DNA from: Chitinophaga eiseniae
Lineage (GTDB): Bacteria > Bacteroidota > Bacteroidia > Chitinophagales > Chitinophagaceae
Length of the DNA: 64,000 nt
Direction of reading: 5' to 3'
Assembly (NCBI RefSeq): GCF_900167135.1
Contig: NZ_FUWZ01000001.1
Location: 992,001-1,056,000 of the forward strand
This document shows, in pieces, positions 17,513-25,134 of this stretch. The notes beneath the pieces are model-generated. The model was not told the origin of the DNA. It searched no databases and saw only the letters and a list, made by a program, of their open reading frames with translations. Position 1 is the first letter of the stretch. Every line of letters begins with the position of its first letter. A program made the translations under genes and the position numbers.

Positions 17513-18561
17513 GCGTAAAAATTCAATCAGTAGCCAAGGCGTTGCCGCCATATACCAGGCCTACCAGCGAGATCATGTCGTACCTGGACCTGTGGCTGGC
17601 CGGACAAGACGAACGGTTTATCAGAAAAGTGAAGAAAATCTTTGAGAACGCAGCGGTGGACCAGCGCTATTCTATCATGAATGCGGAGGAAGTGTTCCGC
17701 TGCACCTCCTTTGAAGAAAAAAACAATTTGTATATCCGCGAAGGAACGGAGCTGGGGCGGCGTTGCCTGCAGGGCGCGCTGGACAAGGCCGGCTTACAGG
17801 GCGGTGATATCGACTTCATCATCACCGTGAGCTGCACCGGTTTTATGATCCCTTCCATGGACGCTTACCTGATCAATACCCTGCAAATGCGGCAGGACAT
17901 TGTACGGTTGCCCGTTACGGAAATGGGATGTGCCGCCGGTGTTTCCGGGATGATCTACGCCTATAATTTCCTGAAGGCCAATCCGGGTAAGCGGGCGGCA
18001 GTGGTGGCAGTGGAATCGCCCACCGCTACTTTTCAGCACCAGGATTTTTCCATGGCTAATATTGTCTCTGCCGCCATCTTCGGTGATGGCGCCGCCTGTG
18101 TGATATTGTCATCTCATGAGGAAGACGCCGGACCGGCCATCGTAGGCACGGAGATGTATCACTTTTATGAGGCCACTCACCTGATGGGCTTCCATCTTTC
18201 CAACTCCGGGCTGCAGATGGTGCTGGACATCGCCGTGCCTGAGCAGATAGCGGCGCATTTTGGCGATATTATCCATCCTTTCCTGGCGCGTCACGGCACT
18301 TCCATAGAAGAAGTGAACCAGCTGATTTTCCATCCCGGCGGAAGGAAAATTATTCAGACGGTGGAGGAGCTCTTCGCCGGCTCCGGAAAAAATATTGATG
18401 ATACCAAAGAGGTATTGCGGTTATACGGTAACATGTCGAGCGCCACAGTGTTGTATGTACTGGAGCGCATCCTCGAAAAGGAAGTGCCGGCAGGCGACAA
18501 AGGGCTGATGCTGAGCTTCGGTCCGGGATTTTCCGCACAAAGAATATTGTTACAATGGTAA
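17509..18561 (+). CDS. Type III polyketide synthase (chalcone/resorcinol synthase family)
   Basis: A 350-residue thiolase-fold synthase of the usual length for the family. The catalytic triad is intact: C141 in EMGCAAG, H275 in FHPGGRK and N308 in YGNMSSAT. TGFMIPSMDAYL and the C-terminal FGPGFSAQ also match chalcone/alkylresorcinol synthases. It condenses an acyl starter with malonyl-CoA units and cyclises the poly-ketone to a resorcinol, pyrone or similar ring. The surrounding dedicated fatty-acid-type genes suggest the starter is made in situ and offered on the adjacent ACP. Overlaps both neighbours (4 and 7 bases). Confidence 0.95.
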   Translation: MSVKIQSVAKALPPYTRPTSEIMSYLDLWLAGQDERFIRKVKKIFENAAVDQRYSIMNAEEVFRCTSFEEKNNLYIREGTELGRRCLQGALDKAGLQGGDIDFIITVSCTGFMIPSMDAYLINTLQMRQDIVRLPVTEMGCAAGVSGMIYAYNFLKANPGKRAAVVAVESPTATFQHQDFSMANIVSAAIFGDGAACVILSSHEEDAGPAIVGTEMYHFYEATHLMGFHLSNSGLQMVLDIAVPEQIAAHFGDIIHPFLARHGTSIEEVNQLIFHPGGRKIIQTVEELFAGSGKNIDDTKEVLRLYGNMSSATVLYVLERILEKEVPAGDKGLMLSFGPGFSAQRILLQW

Positions 18562-19346
18562 AAGAGTTTGCATCGAAAGAATACTGGGCGCTGGTACTGG
18601 GCGGCAGCAGCGGGCTGGGGCTGGCATCCGCCTATAAGCTGGCGGCACATGGGATGCATGTATGTATTGTGCACCGCAACGCCGGCATAGAAATGGAAGC
18701 GGTAAACGCTGCGTTTGAAGCGCTGCGCGCGACCGGCGTACAGGTGATGACTTTTAATATCAACGCTGCGCAGGCAGAGCGGCGCACCCTCGTATTGAAG
18801 GAGCTGCAGCGGAGAATGGGGCCGCAGGGGCGTGTCCGTTGCCTGTTGCACAGTGTCGCCAAAGGCACGCTGAAAGCGATGACCGGTACTCCCGCGCTGG
18901 AAACGGACGACCTGATGATCACGCTGGAGCATATGGCGGTAAGTTTATACGACTGGACCCGGGAGATCTTTGAGCAGGGGCTTTTTGCGGCAGATGCCCG
19001 CGTATTGTCCTTTACCAGTGAAGGCAGCCACCGCGCCTGGAAACATTATGCGGCGGTATCCGCCGCCAAGGCTGCGCTGGAAGCCATCAGCCGCAGCATC
19101 GCGCTGGAGTTCGCCCCTTACGGCATACGGTCCAACTGTATACAGGCCGGGGCAACAGACACCCGCTCCCTGCGCATGATCCCCGGTCATGAGCAGCTGC
19201 TGGAGCATAGCTTGGCCCGCAGCCCTTTCGGCCGGCTGACCACCGCGGAAGATGTGGCCAATATGGTATACCTTTTATGCAAAGATGAAGCCGCCTGGGT
19301 GAACGGGGCCGTGATCCCGGTAGATGGCGGCGCACATATACAGTAA
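18555..19346 (+). CDS. Enoyl-ACP reductase-like SDR (FabI/FabL type)
   Basis: A 263-residue SDR. The nucleotide site is VLGGSSGLGLASA. The active-site spacing is Tyr-x6-Lys (Y165, K172 in HYAAVSAAKAALEA), not the Tyr-x3-Lys of ketoreductases, and LLHSVAKG matches the FabI-like loop. This identifies it as a probable NAD(P)H-dependent enoyl reductase that saturates the chain built by the operon's ketosynthase. The closing VNGAVIPVDGG is typical of the SDR family. It overlaps the PKS gene by 7 bases and is followed 8 bases later by the dehydratase. Confidence 0.85.
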   Translation: MVKEFASKEYWALVLGGSSGLGLASAYKLAAHGMHVCIVHRNAGIEMEAVNAAFEALRATGVQVMTFNINAAQAERRTLVLKELQRRMGPQGRVRCLLHSVAKGTLKAMTGTPALETDDLMITLEHMAVSLYDWTREIFEQGLFAADARVLSFTSEGSHRAWKHYAAVSAAKAALEAISRSIALEFAPYGIRSNCIQAGATDTRSLRMIPGHEQLLEHSLARSPFGRLTTAEDVANMVYLLCKDEAAWVNGAVIPVDGGAHIQ

Positions 19347-19354
19347 ACGGATTT

Positions 19355-19798
19355 ATGACGACAGCAGCTATACTGGAAAAACTACCTTACAGCGCACCTT
19401 TCCTGTTTGTGGATACGCTCGAAGCAATTGATGAACAGCAGGTGACAGGAAGCTTTACCTTCCGCCCGGACATGGAGTTTTACAAAGGACATTTTAAAGG
19501 ATACCCTGTAACACCAGGCGTGTTGCTGACGGAGGTGATGGCGCAGATAGGGCTGGTATGCCTCGGTATCTATCTCACAGGAGGCCCGGAGGGCGTGTCT
19601 TTTGGCCTTACGTCCACCCACGTGGAATTTATGCGGCCGGTATTGCCGGGAGAGAAAGTCACGGTGACGGGGGAAAAAATATATTTCCGTTTCGGTAAAC
19701 TGAAATGCCGGGTAACGATGATCAACGCGCAGGGGGAGACAGTGAGCAGCGGGGAGATAGCCGGCATGATCGTTCATCCCGCTAATCGTAATTCGTAA
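19355..19798 (+). CDS. FabZ-like 3-hydroxyacyl-ACP dehydratase
   Basis: A 147-residue hotdog-fold protein, the size of FabZ. The catalytic pair is visible: H46 in GHFKGYPVTPGV and E60 in LLTEVMAQIG. FabZ enzymes remove water from 3-hydroxyacyl-ACP to give trans-2-enoyl-ACP. In this operon it would act between an unlinked ketoreductase and the FabI/FabL-like enoyl reductase encoded just upstream. No membrane segments; cytoplasmic. Confidence 0.85.
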   Translation: MTTAAILEKLPYSAPFLFVDTLEAIDEQQVTGSFTFRPDMEFYKGHFKGYPVTPGVLLTEVMAQIGLVCLGIYLTGGPEGVSFGLTSTHVEFMRPVLPGEKVTVTGEKIYFRFGKLKCRVTMINAQGETVSSGEIAGMIVHPANRNS

Positions 19799-19808
19799 TT
19801 CACAACTG

Positions 19809-21083
19809 ATGGAGAGAGTAGTGATAACAGGACTGGGCGTGGTAGCCCCCAACGGAACCGGTATTCCTGCTTTTACCGAAGCGGTGAAGCAGGGAGTATC
19901 GGGCATCCGCTTTGATCCGCAGCTGGCGGCGCTGGATTTCTCCTGCCGCATAGCCGGTACGCCGGAGGTGACGGAAGCGCTGAAGCTGCAGTATTTCGAT
20001 CCGCTGGAGCTGAAAGGCTTCAACAGCGGGGCCGTGTTATATGGTGTGATGGCTGGCATGGAAGCCTGGCAGGATGCCGGTTTGCCGGCAGGGAAAGCGG
20101 TGCAGCAACCCGACTGGGACAGTGGCGTGATCTTCGGTACCGGTTCTTCCGGGGTGGACAAGATGCGGGAAGCTATCCATCGGGTGGATGAACTGCAGGT
20201 ACGGCGTTTAGGCAGCACCGTTGTTGCACAGACGATGGCCAGTGGTATCAGCGCGTGGCTCGGCGGTAAGCTGGCATTGGGCAACCAGGTCACCACCAAT
20301 TCTTCGGCCTGTACTACCGGCGCGGAGAGTTTGCTGATGGCCTATGACCGGGTCCGTGCCGGCAAGGCGCGGCGGATGCTGGCTGGCAGTACCACCGACG
20401 GAGGCCCTTATGTGTGGGGCGGCTTCGATGCCATGAAAGTATGTACCTTCAAAAATAACGACAGGCCCGCCGCCGGCTCCAGGCCCATGAGCGCCACCGC
20501 CAGCGGGTTTGTGCCGGGGGCGGGCGCAGGCGCGCTGGTCGTGGAATCGCTGGCGAGCGCGCTGGAAAGAAACGCGACGATCTACGCTGAGATTGCCGGC
20601 GGACATGTGAATTCCGGCGGACAATGCAATGAAGGCAGTATGACGGCCCCCAACAGTGAAGCGGTACAGCGTTGTATCCGCGAAGCCGTGCGGGATGCAG
20701 GCATACACCCGGATGAAATAGATGCGATCAATGGCCATCTGACGGCCACCAGTAAAGACGCCACGGAAGTAGAGAACTGGAGCCTGGCACTCAACAGGAG
20801 CGGCACACAGTTTCCCTATATCAACGCGCTCAAATGTCTGGTGGGCCATTGCCTCAGCGCATCCGGCAGTATAGAGCTGGTAGCGGCGGTGCTGCAGTTG
20901 CAGCAGGGCTTTCTGTTTCCGAATATCAACAGCGAAGACCTGCATCCGGAGATTGCGGCCATTGTGCCGCGGGAAAGGATACCGCAACAGCTGGTGCATA
21001 AAGACCTTCAGGTGATTGCTAAAGCCAGTTTCGGCTTTGGCGATGTAAACGCCTGTGTTATTCTTAAAAAATATAAACCCTGA
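19809..21083 (+). CDS. Beta-ketoacyl-ACP synthase II-like ketosynthase
   Basis: A 424-residue FabF-type condensing enzyme. N-terminal VVITGLGVVAPNG is typical. Active-site residues are C168 in NSSACTTG, H310 in NGHLTAT, K342 and H347 in LKCLVGHC. The histidine loop reads NGHL rather than the usual AHGT, an unusual variant that also occurs in secondary-metabolite ketosynthases, so chain-length or substrate choice may differ from housekeeping FabF. No separate chain-length-factor homologue is encoded, which argues against an aryl-polyene or type II aromatic PKS. It is followed 4 bases later by the ACP gene. Confidence 0.9.
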   Translation: MERVVITGLGVVAPNGTGIPAFTEAVKQGVSGIRFDPQLAALDFSCRIAGTPEVTEALKLQYFDPLELKGFNSGAVLYGVMAGMEAWQDAGLPAGKAVQQPDWDSGVIFGTGSSGVDKMREAIHRVDELQVRRLGSTVVAQTMASGISAWLGGKLALGNQVTTNSSACTTGAESLLMAYDRVRAGKARRMLAGSTTDGGPYVWGGFDAMKVCTFKNNDRPAAGSRPMSATASGFVPGAGAGALVVESLASALERNATIYAEIAGGHVNSGGQCNEGSMTAPNSEAVQRCIREAVRDAGIHPDEIDAINGHLTATSKDATEVENWSLALNRSGTQFPYINALKCLVGHCLSASGSIELVAAVLQLQQGFLFPNINSEDLHPEIAAIVPRERIPQQLVHKDLQVIAKASFGFGDVNACVILKKYKP

Positions 21084-21087
21084 TATC

Positions 21088-21342
21088 ATGGATAAAACAG
21101 CCTTAATGGCCACTATCAAGGAAGTGGTGGCGCCTTATACCAAAAATCCGGAGGCGCTGGCAACACTGAATGAAGACACGGACTTTCTCCGGGACCTGAA
21201 AATTAATTCTGCCAACCTGGTGGATGTGGTGCTGGACGTGGAAGAGAAATTTAACATCGTGATCGACAACGACTCCATGGAGAAGATGATCAATGTACGT
21301 TCGGCGATGGAAGTAGTGGAAAACAAGCTGGCAGCGCCATGA
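21088..21342 (+). CDS. Acyl carrier protein
   Basis: An 84-residue acidic carrier protein. The phosphopantetheine serine is most likely S41 in DLKINSANLVDVVLDVEEKF, cited as INSANLVD; the family's DSL box is replaced by N-S-A. Helix II is otherwise conserved (VVLDVEEKFNI). It would carry the growing acyl chain for the ketosynthase, dehydratase and enoyl reductase, and possibly donate it to the type III PKS. The start ATG 21088 follows the ketosynthase stop by 4 bases; an earlier in-frame start would overlap that gene. Ends in an ATGA overlap with the PPTase gene. Confidence 0.9.
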   Translation: MDKTALMATIKEVVAPYTKNPEALATLNEDTDFLRDLKINSANLVDVVLDVEEKFNIVIDNDSMEKMINVRSAMEVVENKLAAP

Positions 21343-21836
21343 TCGGCAATGATGTGGTAGACCTTCAGCTGGCGGCGGTGGAAAGTAACTGGCGCCGGAA
21401 AGGTTATCTGCATAAAATATTCTCTCCGGAAGAACAGCTGCTGATCGGGCAGGCCACTGATCCGGACCGGATGGTATGGCTGCTGTGGAGCGCCAAGGAG
21501 GCGGCATATAAGATCATCCACCGGGATACACGGCAACGGATATATGCACCGCTGCAATATCGTGTGCAGCTTTCCGGGGCGGATGCGGGCATGGTGCAAT
21601 ACCAGGACCGGCAGTATCCTTTTCGTACGGTCGTTACCGGTAGCTGTCTGCACACCATCGCTGTAGCATTGGCAGATTGGTGGCCGCAGGTCGTTTATTG
21701 CCAACAGCCGGGAGAGGAGTTGCTGAAAGATGAAGCGGGCGTGCCTTTTATCCGGGATAAGGCCGGAGGAGAGGTTTGGCCGGCGTCGGTCAGTCACCAT
21801 GGCCACTACCGGGAAACGGTCAGCCTGAAAACATAA
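21339..21836 (+). CDS. 4'-phosphopantetheinyl transferase
   Basis: A 165-residue Sfp/AcpS-fold transferase. Signature parts are IGNDVVDL near the N-terminus (metal-binding Asp) and WSAKEAAYK (family W-x-x-K-E-A-x-x-K). It moves phosphopantetheine from CoA to the serine of a carrier protein, most probably the ACP encoded immediately upstream, whose stop it overlaps by ATGA. The presence of a dedicated PPTase supports that the operon works as a self-contained biosynthetic line. It is the last gene, ending in a palindromic terminator. Confidence 0.9.
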   Translation: MIGNDVVDLQLAAVESNWRRKGYLHKIFSPEEQLLIGQATDPDRMVWLLWSAKEAAYKIIHRDTRQRIYAPLQYRVQLSGADAGMVQYQDRQYPFRTVVTGSCLHTIAVALADWWPQVVYCQQPGEELLKDEAGVPFIRDKAGGEVWPASVSHHGHYRETVSLKT

Positions 21837-21873
21837 ATATAAAAGGAGTAGCGATCGCTACTCCTTTTATATT
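21836..21873. terminator. Perfect 38-bp palindromic bidirectional terminator
   Basis: Bases 21836-21873 form a perfect palindrome centred on GCGATCGC, with arms reading AAAGGAGTAGC / GCTACTCCTTT and AT-rich ends that give a T run in both directions. It starts at the last base of the PPTase stop codon and lies 9 bases from the stop of the convergent XRE gene. Confidence 0.85.
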
Positions 21874-21882
21874 ATATAGGTT

Positions 21883-22179
21883 CTATTTTGCTGTAATCAG
21901 CGACCAGACGTCTTCTTCGAAAGTGGGAAACAAATCGGTAAACCGCTTTCTTGTTTTAGGAGGGAAATCTTTGTCAATTTCAATCGCAGCCATTACCAGT
22001 AAGGCTTTTCTGGTATTAAACCGGGTTGCTATCCTGTCCAGCGTTGCCTCTGTTGGCGTGGTTTTTCCGCTTTCAATCAAAGAGAGGCTTGTTTGGCTGA
22101 TGCCAATGTAATCCGCGAAATCGCGTTGATTTTGCTCTTTTTGTTCTCTGAGCGTTCTGATGACTTTCCCAAAATTCAT
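21883..22179 (-). CDS. XRE-family helix-turn-helix regulator
   Basis: A 98-residue protein with one HTH_3 domain at residues about 5-60: IRTLREQKEQNQRDFADYIG, then ISQTSLSLIESGKTTPTEATLDRIA, cited here by SQTSLSLIESGK. The C-terminal 35 residues end in DVWSLITAK. It converges on the polyketide operon and may or may not control it; the short hypothetical gene 9 bases upstream is probably co-transcribed. No toxin-like motif is seen in that partner. Confidence 0.85.
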   Translation of the reverse strand: MNFGKVIRTLREQKEQNQRDFADYIGISQTSLSLIESGKTTPTEATLDRIATRFNTRKALLVMAAIEIDKDFPPKTRKRFTDLFPTFEEDVWSLITAK

Positions 22180-22188
22180 GGTCGTTAT

Positions 22189-22398
22189 TCAATTATGAAG
22201 ACCGAGGTCGGTGATGATCTCCCACATGACATCCAGCCACCAGTCAAGTGCCTTTTCAGAATCCATTTGTGCTGCCCCGTCACAAAGTGTCTGTAACGCT
22301 TCCAGAATGTCATTTTCGTATTCATCCCTGTCCGTCCTTGCCTCAAGCATTTCAATATATCCGCTGACGATTTTTATGATCAGACTTTTTTTGTCCAT
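22189..22398 (-). CDS. Small hypothetical protein, 69 aa
   Basis: An acidic, mostly helical protein (EYENDILEALQTLCDGAA, ALDWWLDVMWEIITDLG). Family not recognised. It lies just upstream of the XRE gene with 9 bases between, so the two likely form an operon. No signal peptide. It could be a partner of the regulator, but nothing in the sequence proves that. Confidence 0.6.
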   Translation of the reverse strand: MDKKSLIIKIVSGYIEMLEARTDRDEYENDILEALQTLCDGAAQMDSEKALDWWLDVMWEIITDLGLHN

Positions 22399-23111
22399 GA
22401 CTTAGGTTTAATAATGAAATAATCTGTTGGTCCGGAGGCACAGGGGCCTATTTCATTATCCTTACCGTCGTCGGGGTGTAGCTTCAATATACGAAATATA
22501 ATGCGTAAATGTAACACAATGTCGTAGAAGCGGGGAAGGTGTACCTCCCTGTTACGGCGATAATTTTGTTGCTGGCTTTTATTGTGCCGGAAATCGATCG
22601 CCTGCGGGAAGGAAGATATACATATTTGTATGCCATTGCTCCTATTGCTTTTGAGGTACCAGATGACCGCGCTGCGTTTGATTTGCTGTGCCAGCGGGAT
22701 GACGGCATGAAAGGGTAGCAGTTGCCCACATACTAAAGACAACCAGCGGAGCAGGTGTGCTGTATGGTGAAAGGTTGACAACCGGGTGTCTTCCGCTGGC
22801 ATTGAGAAAGATGGAACAGGGAGTGGTAAGGGATAACAGGACAACAGTGGTCCGGTATCGCCTGGTGCCGATGGGAGCTTACCGTCTTCTTCATCTGCCG
22901 GCGGGTAACGTTGCTGTTCTGCCTGCGCTGTCGCCTCCCCGGTCCAACGGACTGCATCTGCCAGTGGCGTAGCGGTTAACCTGTTCAGCGAGAAGATGGT
23001 CAGTGCGCCCTGCCGGAGCTGTTGATCCAGCTGCAGGTCGAGAAAGGCGGCGATGAATGCATACCGTTGCAGTTTCCCGGAATCTGCGGTAAACGGTTGG
23101 TTTTTCTTCAT
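22380..23111 (-). CDS. Doubtful hypothetical gene, 243 aa, possibly decayed
   Basis: The only open frame filling the stretch between the small gene at 22398 and the PIG-L operon. The N-terminal 70 residues look protein-like (AFIAAFLDLQLDQQLRQGA), but the middle is Pro-rich and low in complexity and the C-terminus has a coding-unlike composition and overlaps the 22189-22398 gene start by 19 bases. No family recognised. A consensus -7 element on the right strand lies 75 bases upstream of ATG 23111, which favours a real transcript. It may be a gene whose 3' part has been lost or frameshifted. Confidence 0.3.
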   Translation of the reverse strand: MKKNQPFTADSGKLQRYAFIAAFLDLQLDQQLRQGALTIFSLNRLTATPLADAVRWTGEATAQAEQQRYPPADEEDGKLPSAPGDTGPLLSCYPLPLPVPSFSMPAEDTRLSTFHHTAHLLRWLSLVCGQLLPFHAVIPLAQQIKRSAVIWYLKSNRSNGIQICISSFPQAIDFRHNKSQQQNYRRNREVHLPRFYDIVLHLRIIFRILKLHPDDGKDNEIGPCASGPTDYFIIKPKSWTKKV

Positions 23112-23185
23112 TTGTGATGGGTTGAACCACAGGGTTGGTTGATTTTTCGGTGATGGTAGTTATCCTAACTATACAATAATCAGGA

Positions 23186-23193
23186 CAAAAATA
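23186..23193 (-). promoter_or_regulatory. Minus-strand -7 element (TATTTTTG)
   Basis: CAAAAATA on the plus strand reads TATTTTTG on the minus strand, matching TAnnTTTG. It points towards the doubtful gene at 23111 and sits in an AT-rich spacer; expected start about 23180. Confidence 0.4.
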
Positions 23194-23350
23194 AAGTCAA
23201 ATTGATTAATTGTTAGTTAATCAAATGTTATCGGGAAAAATCCCGGTGTGGTCTTTTTTCATTTTGAATACAATCGGATCATCCTGTGCCTGCATCTTCG
23301 GGTACGTTTCTTGATGCCTTGGTCACCGGTATACCAGCACCTGAGCAACC

Positions 23351-23995
23351 ATGCAATCTTTCAGACAGAAAAAGGTGGCCGTTATTGTGGCGCATCCGGA
23401 CGATGAAACATTGTGGGCAGGCGGCACATTGCTAAGCCATCCTGAATGGAGCTGCTTTGTCGCCTGTATCTGCCGGGGCAGTGATGCCGACAGGGCGCCC
23501 CGCTTTGCCGCCGTACTACAGGCACTGGGCGCCACAGGGAAAATGGCCGATATGGACGACGGCCCGGAGCAGACGCCGCTGCCCATACCGGCTGTGGCGG
23601 AACAGGTACTGCAACTGTTGCCCTTTACACAGTTTGACCTGATCATTACCCACAACATCTGCGGAGAGTATACCAGGCACCGCCGGCATGAGGAGGTCAG
23701 CGAAGCGGTGTTTCAATTGTGGCGGGAGCAGCGGTTAGCCTCACCGGAGCTCTGGTTTTTCGCCTATCACGATGGCAACCGCAGCCATTTTCCGCAGCCA
23801 GATCCCACAGCAGATCTATACCTGCCGTTACCTGCGGGCATCTATCAACGGAAAAAAGCACTGATCACCGATATATATGGATTTAGCCACGATAGCTGGG
23901 AAGCAAAGATCATCCCCTCTGCGGAAGCGTTCCGGACGTTCAGCACGGTAGCGGAGGCGGCACAATGGCTGAACAGAAACCGTATCCTGCCATGA
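23351..23995 (+). CDS. PIG-L family deacetylase
   Basis: A 214-residue zinc-dependent N-acetyl-sugar deacetylase. The zinc motif is VIVAHPDDETLWAGG near the N-terminus; a second ligand region is THNICGEYTRHRRHEEVSEAV, cited by TRHRRHEEV. Family members deacetylate GlcNAc-containing lipids or thiol precursors. A glycosyltransferase and a glucosidase-like gene follow with ATGA overlaps, so the three form an operon that probably builds or trims one glycoside or glycan. A small hairpin (CGGGA, loop, TCCCG at 23232-23245) lies upstream. Confidence 0.9.
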   Translation: MQSFRQKKVAVIVAHPDDETLWAGGTLLSHPEWSCFVACICRGSDADRAPRFAAVLQALGATGKMADMDDGPEQTPLPIPAVAEQVLQLLPFTQFDLIITHNICGEYTRHRRHEEVSEAVFQLWREQRLASPELWFFAYHDGNRSHFPQPDPTADLYLPLPAGIYQRKKALITDIYGFSHDSWEAKIIPSAEAFRTFSTVAEAAQWLNRNRILP

Positions 23996-25134
23996 AAGTA
24001 CTCGTGTTATATGATTATCCGGCGGGCCCTGGCGGCCTGGCCACCCAGGGAGACCTGCTATACAGAGGCCTGAAGGAACTGGGTGTAGAAGTTCACGCCG
24101 CGCATTATGAATCCAACCAGGAAAAAGAATGGTATTACCGGTGGTTTAAACCCGACGTGGTCACCGGTGTGGGGTACTGGGGGTACATCCCTTACCTGGT
24201 GCAGCATCCGCAGCATTTCGGCTGTACCGCTGTGCCCTGGCTGGTGGCTGATGGTTACATCGCTAACTACCAGGAGGCGCTCAATACATTACCGCTGATA
24301 CTGGTCACCTCCAACTGGGTGAAAGAAATGTACGTCCGTGATGGCATCAGCGGCAGGCATATTGAAGTGCTGCCGGTAGGGTGTGATACGGATGCCTTTC
24401 GCCCTTTTGCTGTCGCTGATCCTAAAGTGGCCGCCGTAAGGCAAGCGCTGGGTATCAGGGACCATGAGCTGATGATCCTCACCATTGGCGGCGATGCGGC
24501 TTCAAAGGGCGCACAGGAAGTAATGCATGCGCTGGCACAGCTCAACGGGGAAATGCCGCCGTGGAAATATGTCTGTAAGGTATGGCCGCAGGAGCGGACA
24601 GACAACCAGAATGAAGCGGACATGCAGCTGGCGCGTGAACTGGGAATAGATCAGCAGGTGATCTATACACAATATAAAATCTCGCGCAACTTCATGCCTT
24701 ACCTGATGGGGGCTTGCGATATCTACGCCGCACCTTCCAGGCTGGAAGGCTTTGGTATGACGCAGGTGGAGGCGGGCGCCTGTGGTAAGCCCGTTGTCAG
24801 TATGCGTGCCATGGGTATGCTGGACACGCTGGTGCATGGAGAAACCGCCCTGCTGGCAGGGGTCGCCCGCGAGGTGGTGTTAAATGAGGTGGTGGTGGGC
24901 GCGGAGTCCGGCTTTGACGGCAGGCGCACGGTAGTGTTCGACCGGCCCCGCACCGTCGACTACCGGGCCGATGCGACAGATATTGCTGCACATCTCCGGG
25001 AGTTGCTGCTCAACAGGGACCTGCGTATAAGGATGGGAGCCGCGGGCAGGGACCGCGTAATACAATGTTTCGACTACCGGGTGGTGGCCCGTCATTTTTT
25101 AGAGATTGTACATGAAAAACTGGGTATTGCATGA
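23992..25134 (+). CDS. GT4-type glycosyltransferase
   Basis: A 380-residue GT-B enzyme. N-terminal MKVLVLYDYPAGPGGLATQGD contains the donor/acceptor glycine loop; the nucleotide-sugar site is in YAAPSRLEGFGMTQVEAGACGKPVV, cited by SRLEGFGMTQVEA (E-x7-E motif). Retaining transfer of a hexose from UDP- or GDP-sugar is expected. Translation start ATG 23992 overlaps the PIG-L stop (ATGA); a start at 23965 would add nine residues inside that gene. Followed by an ATGA overlap with the next gene. Confidence 0.9.
   Translation: MKVLVLYDYPAGPGGLATQGDLLYRGLKELGVEVHAAHYESNQEKEWYYRWFKPDVVTGVGYWGYIPYLVQHPQHFGCTAVPWLVADGYIANYQEALNTLPLILVTSNWVKEMYVRDGISGRHIEVLPVGCDTDAFRPFAVADPKVAAVRQALGIRDHELMILTIGGDAASKGAQEVMHALAQLNGEMPPWKYVCKVWPQERTDNQNEADMQLARELGIDQQVIYTQYKISRNFMPYLMGACDIYAAPSRLEGFGMTQVEAGACGKPVVSMRAMGMLDTLVHGETALLAGVAREVVLNEVVVGAESGFDGRRTVVFDRPRTVDYRADATDIAAHLRELLLNRDLRIRMGAAGRDRVIQCFDYRVVARHFLEIVHEKLGIA

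Noticed and set aside
15595..21836. Flexirubin or aryl polyene cluster
   Set aside because: There is a type III PKS, only one ketosynthase and no chain-length factor, no ammonia-lyase and no acyl/glycosyltransferase set, so it does not fit those known pigment clusters.
21851..21858. GCGATCGC as a HIP1-like or methylation site
   Set aside because: It is the centre of the terminator palindrome and needs no other explanation.
23351..25134. Bacillithiol synthesis genes bshB/bshA
   Set aside because: The third gene is glucosidase-like and no BshC is present; the match is only at family level (PIG-L, GT4).
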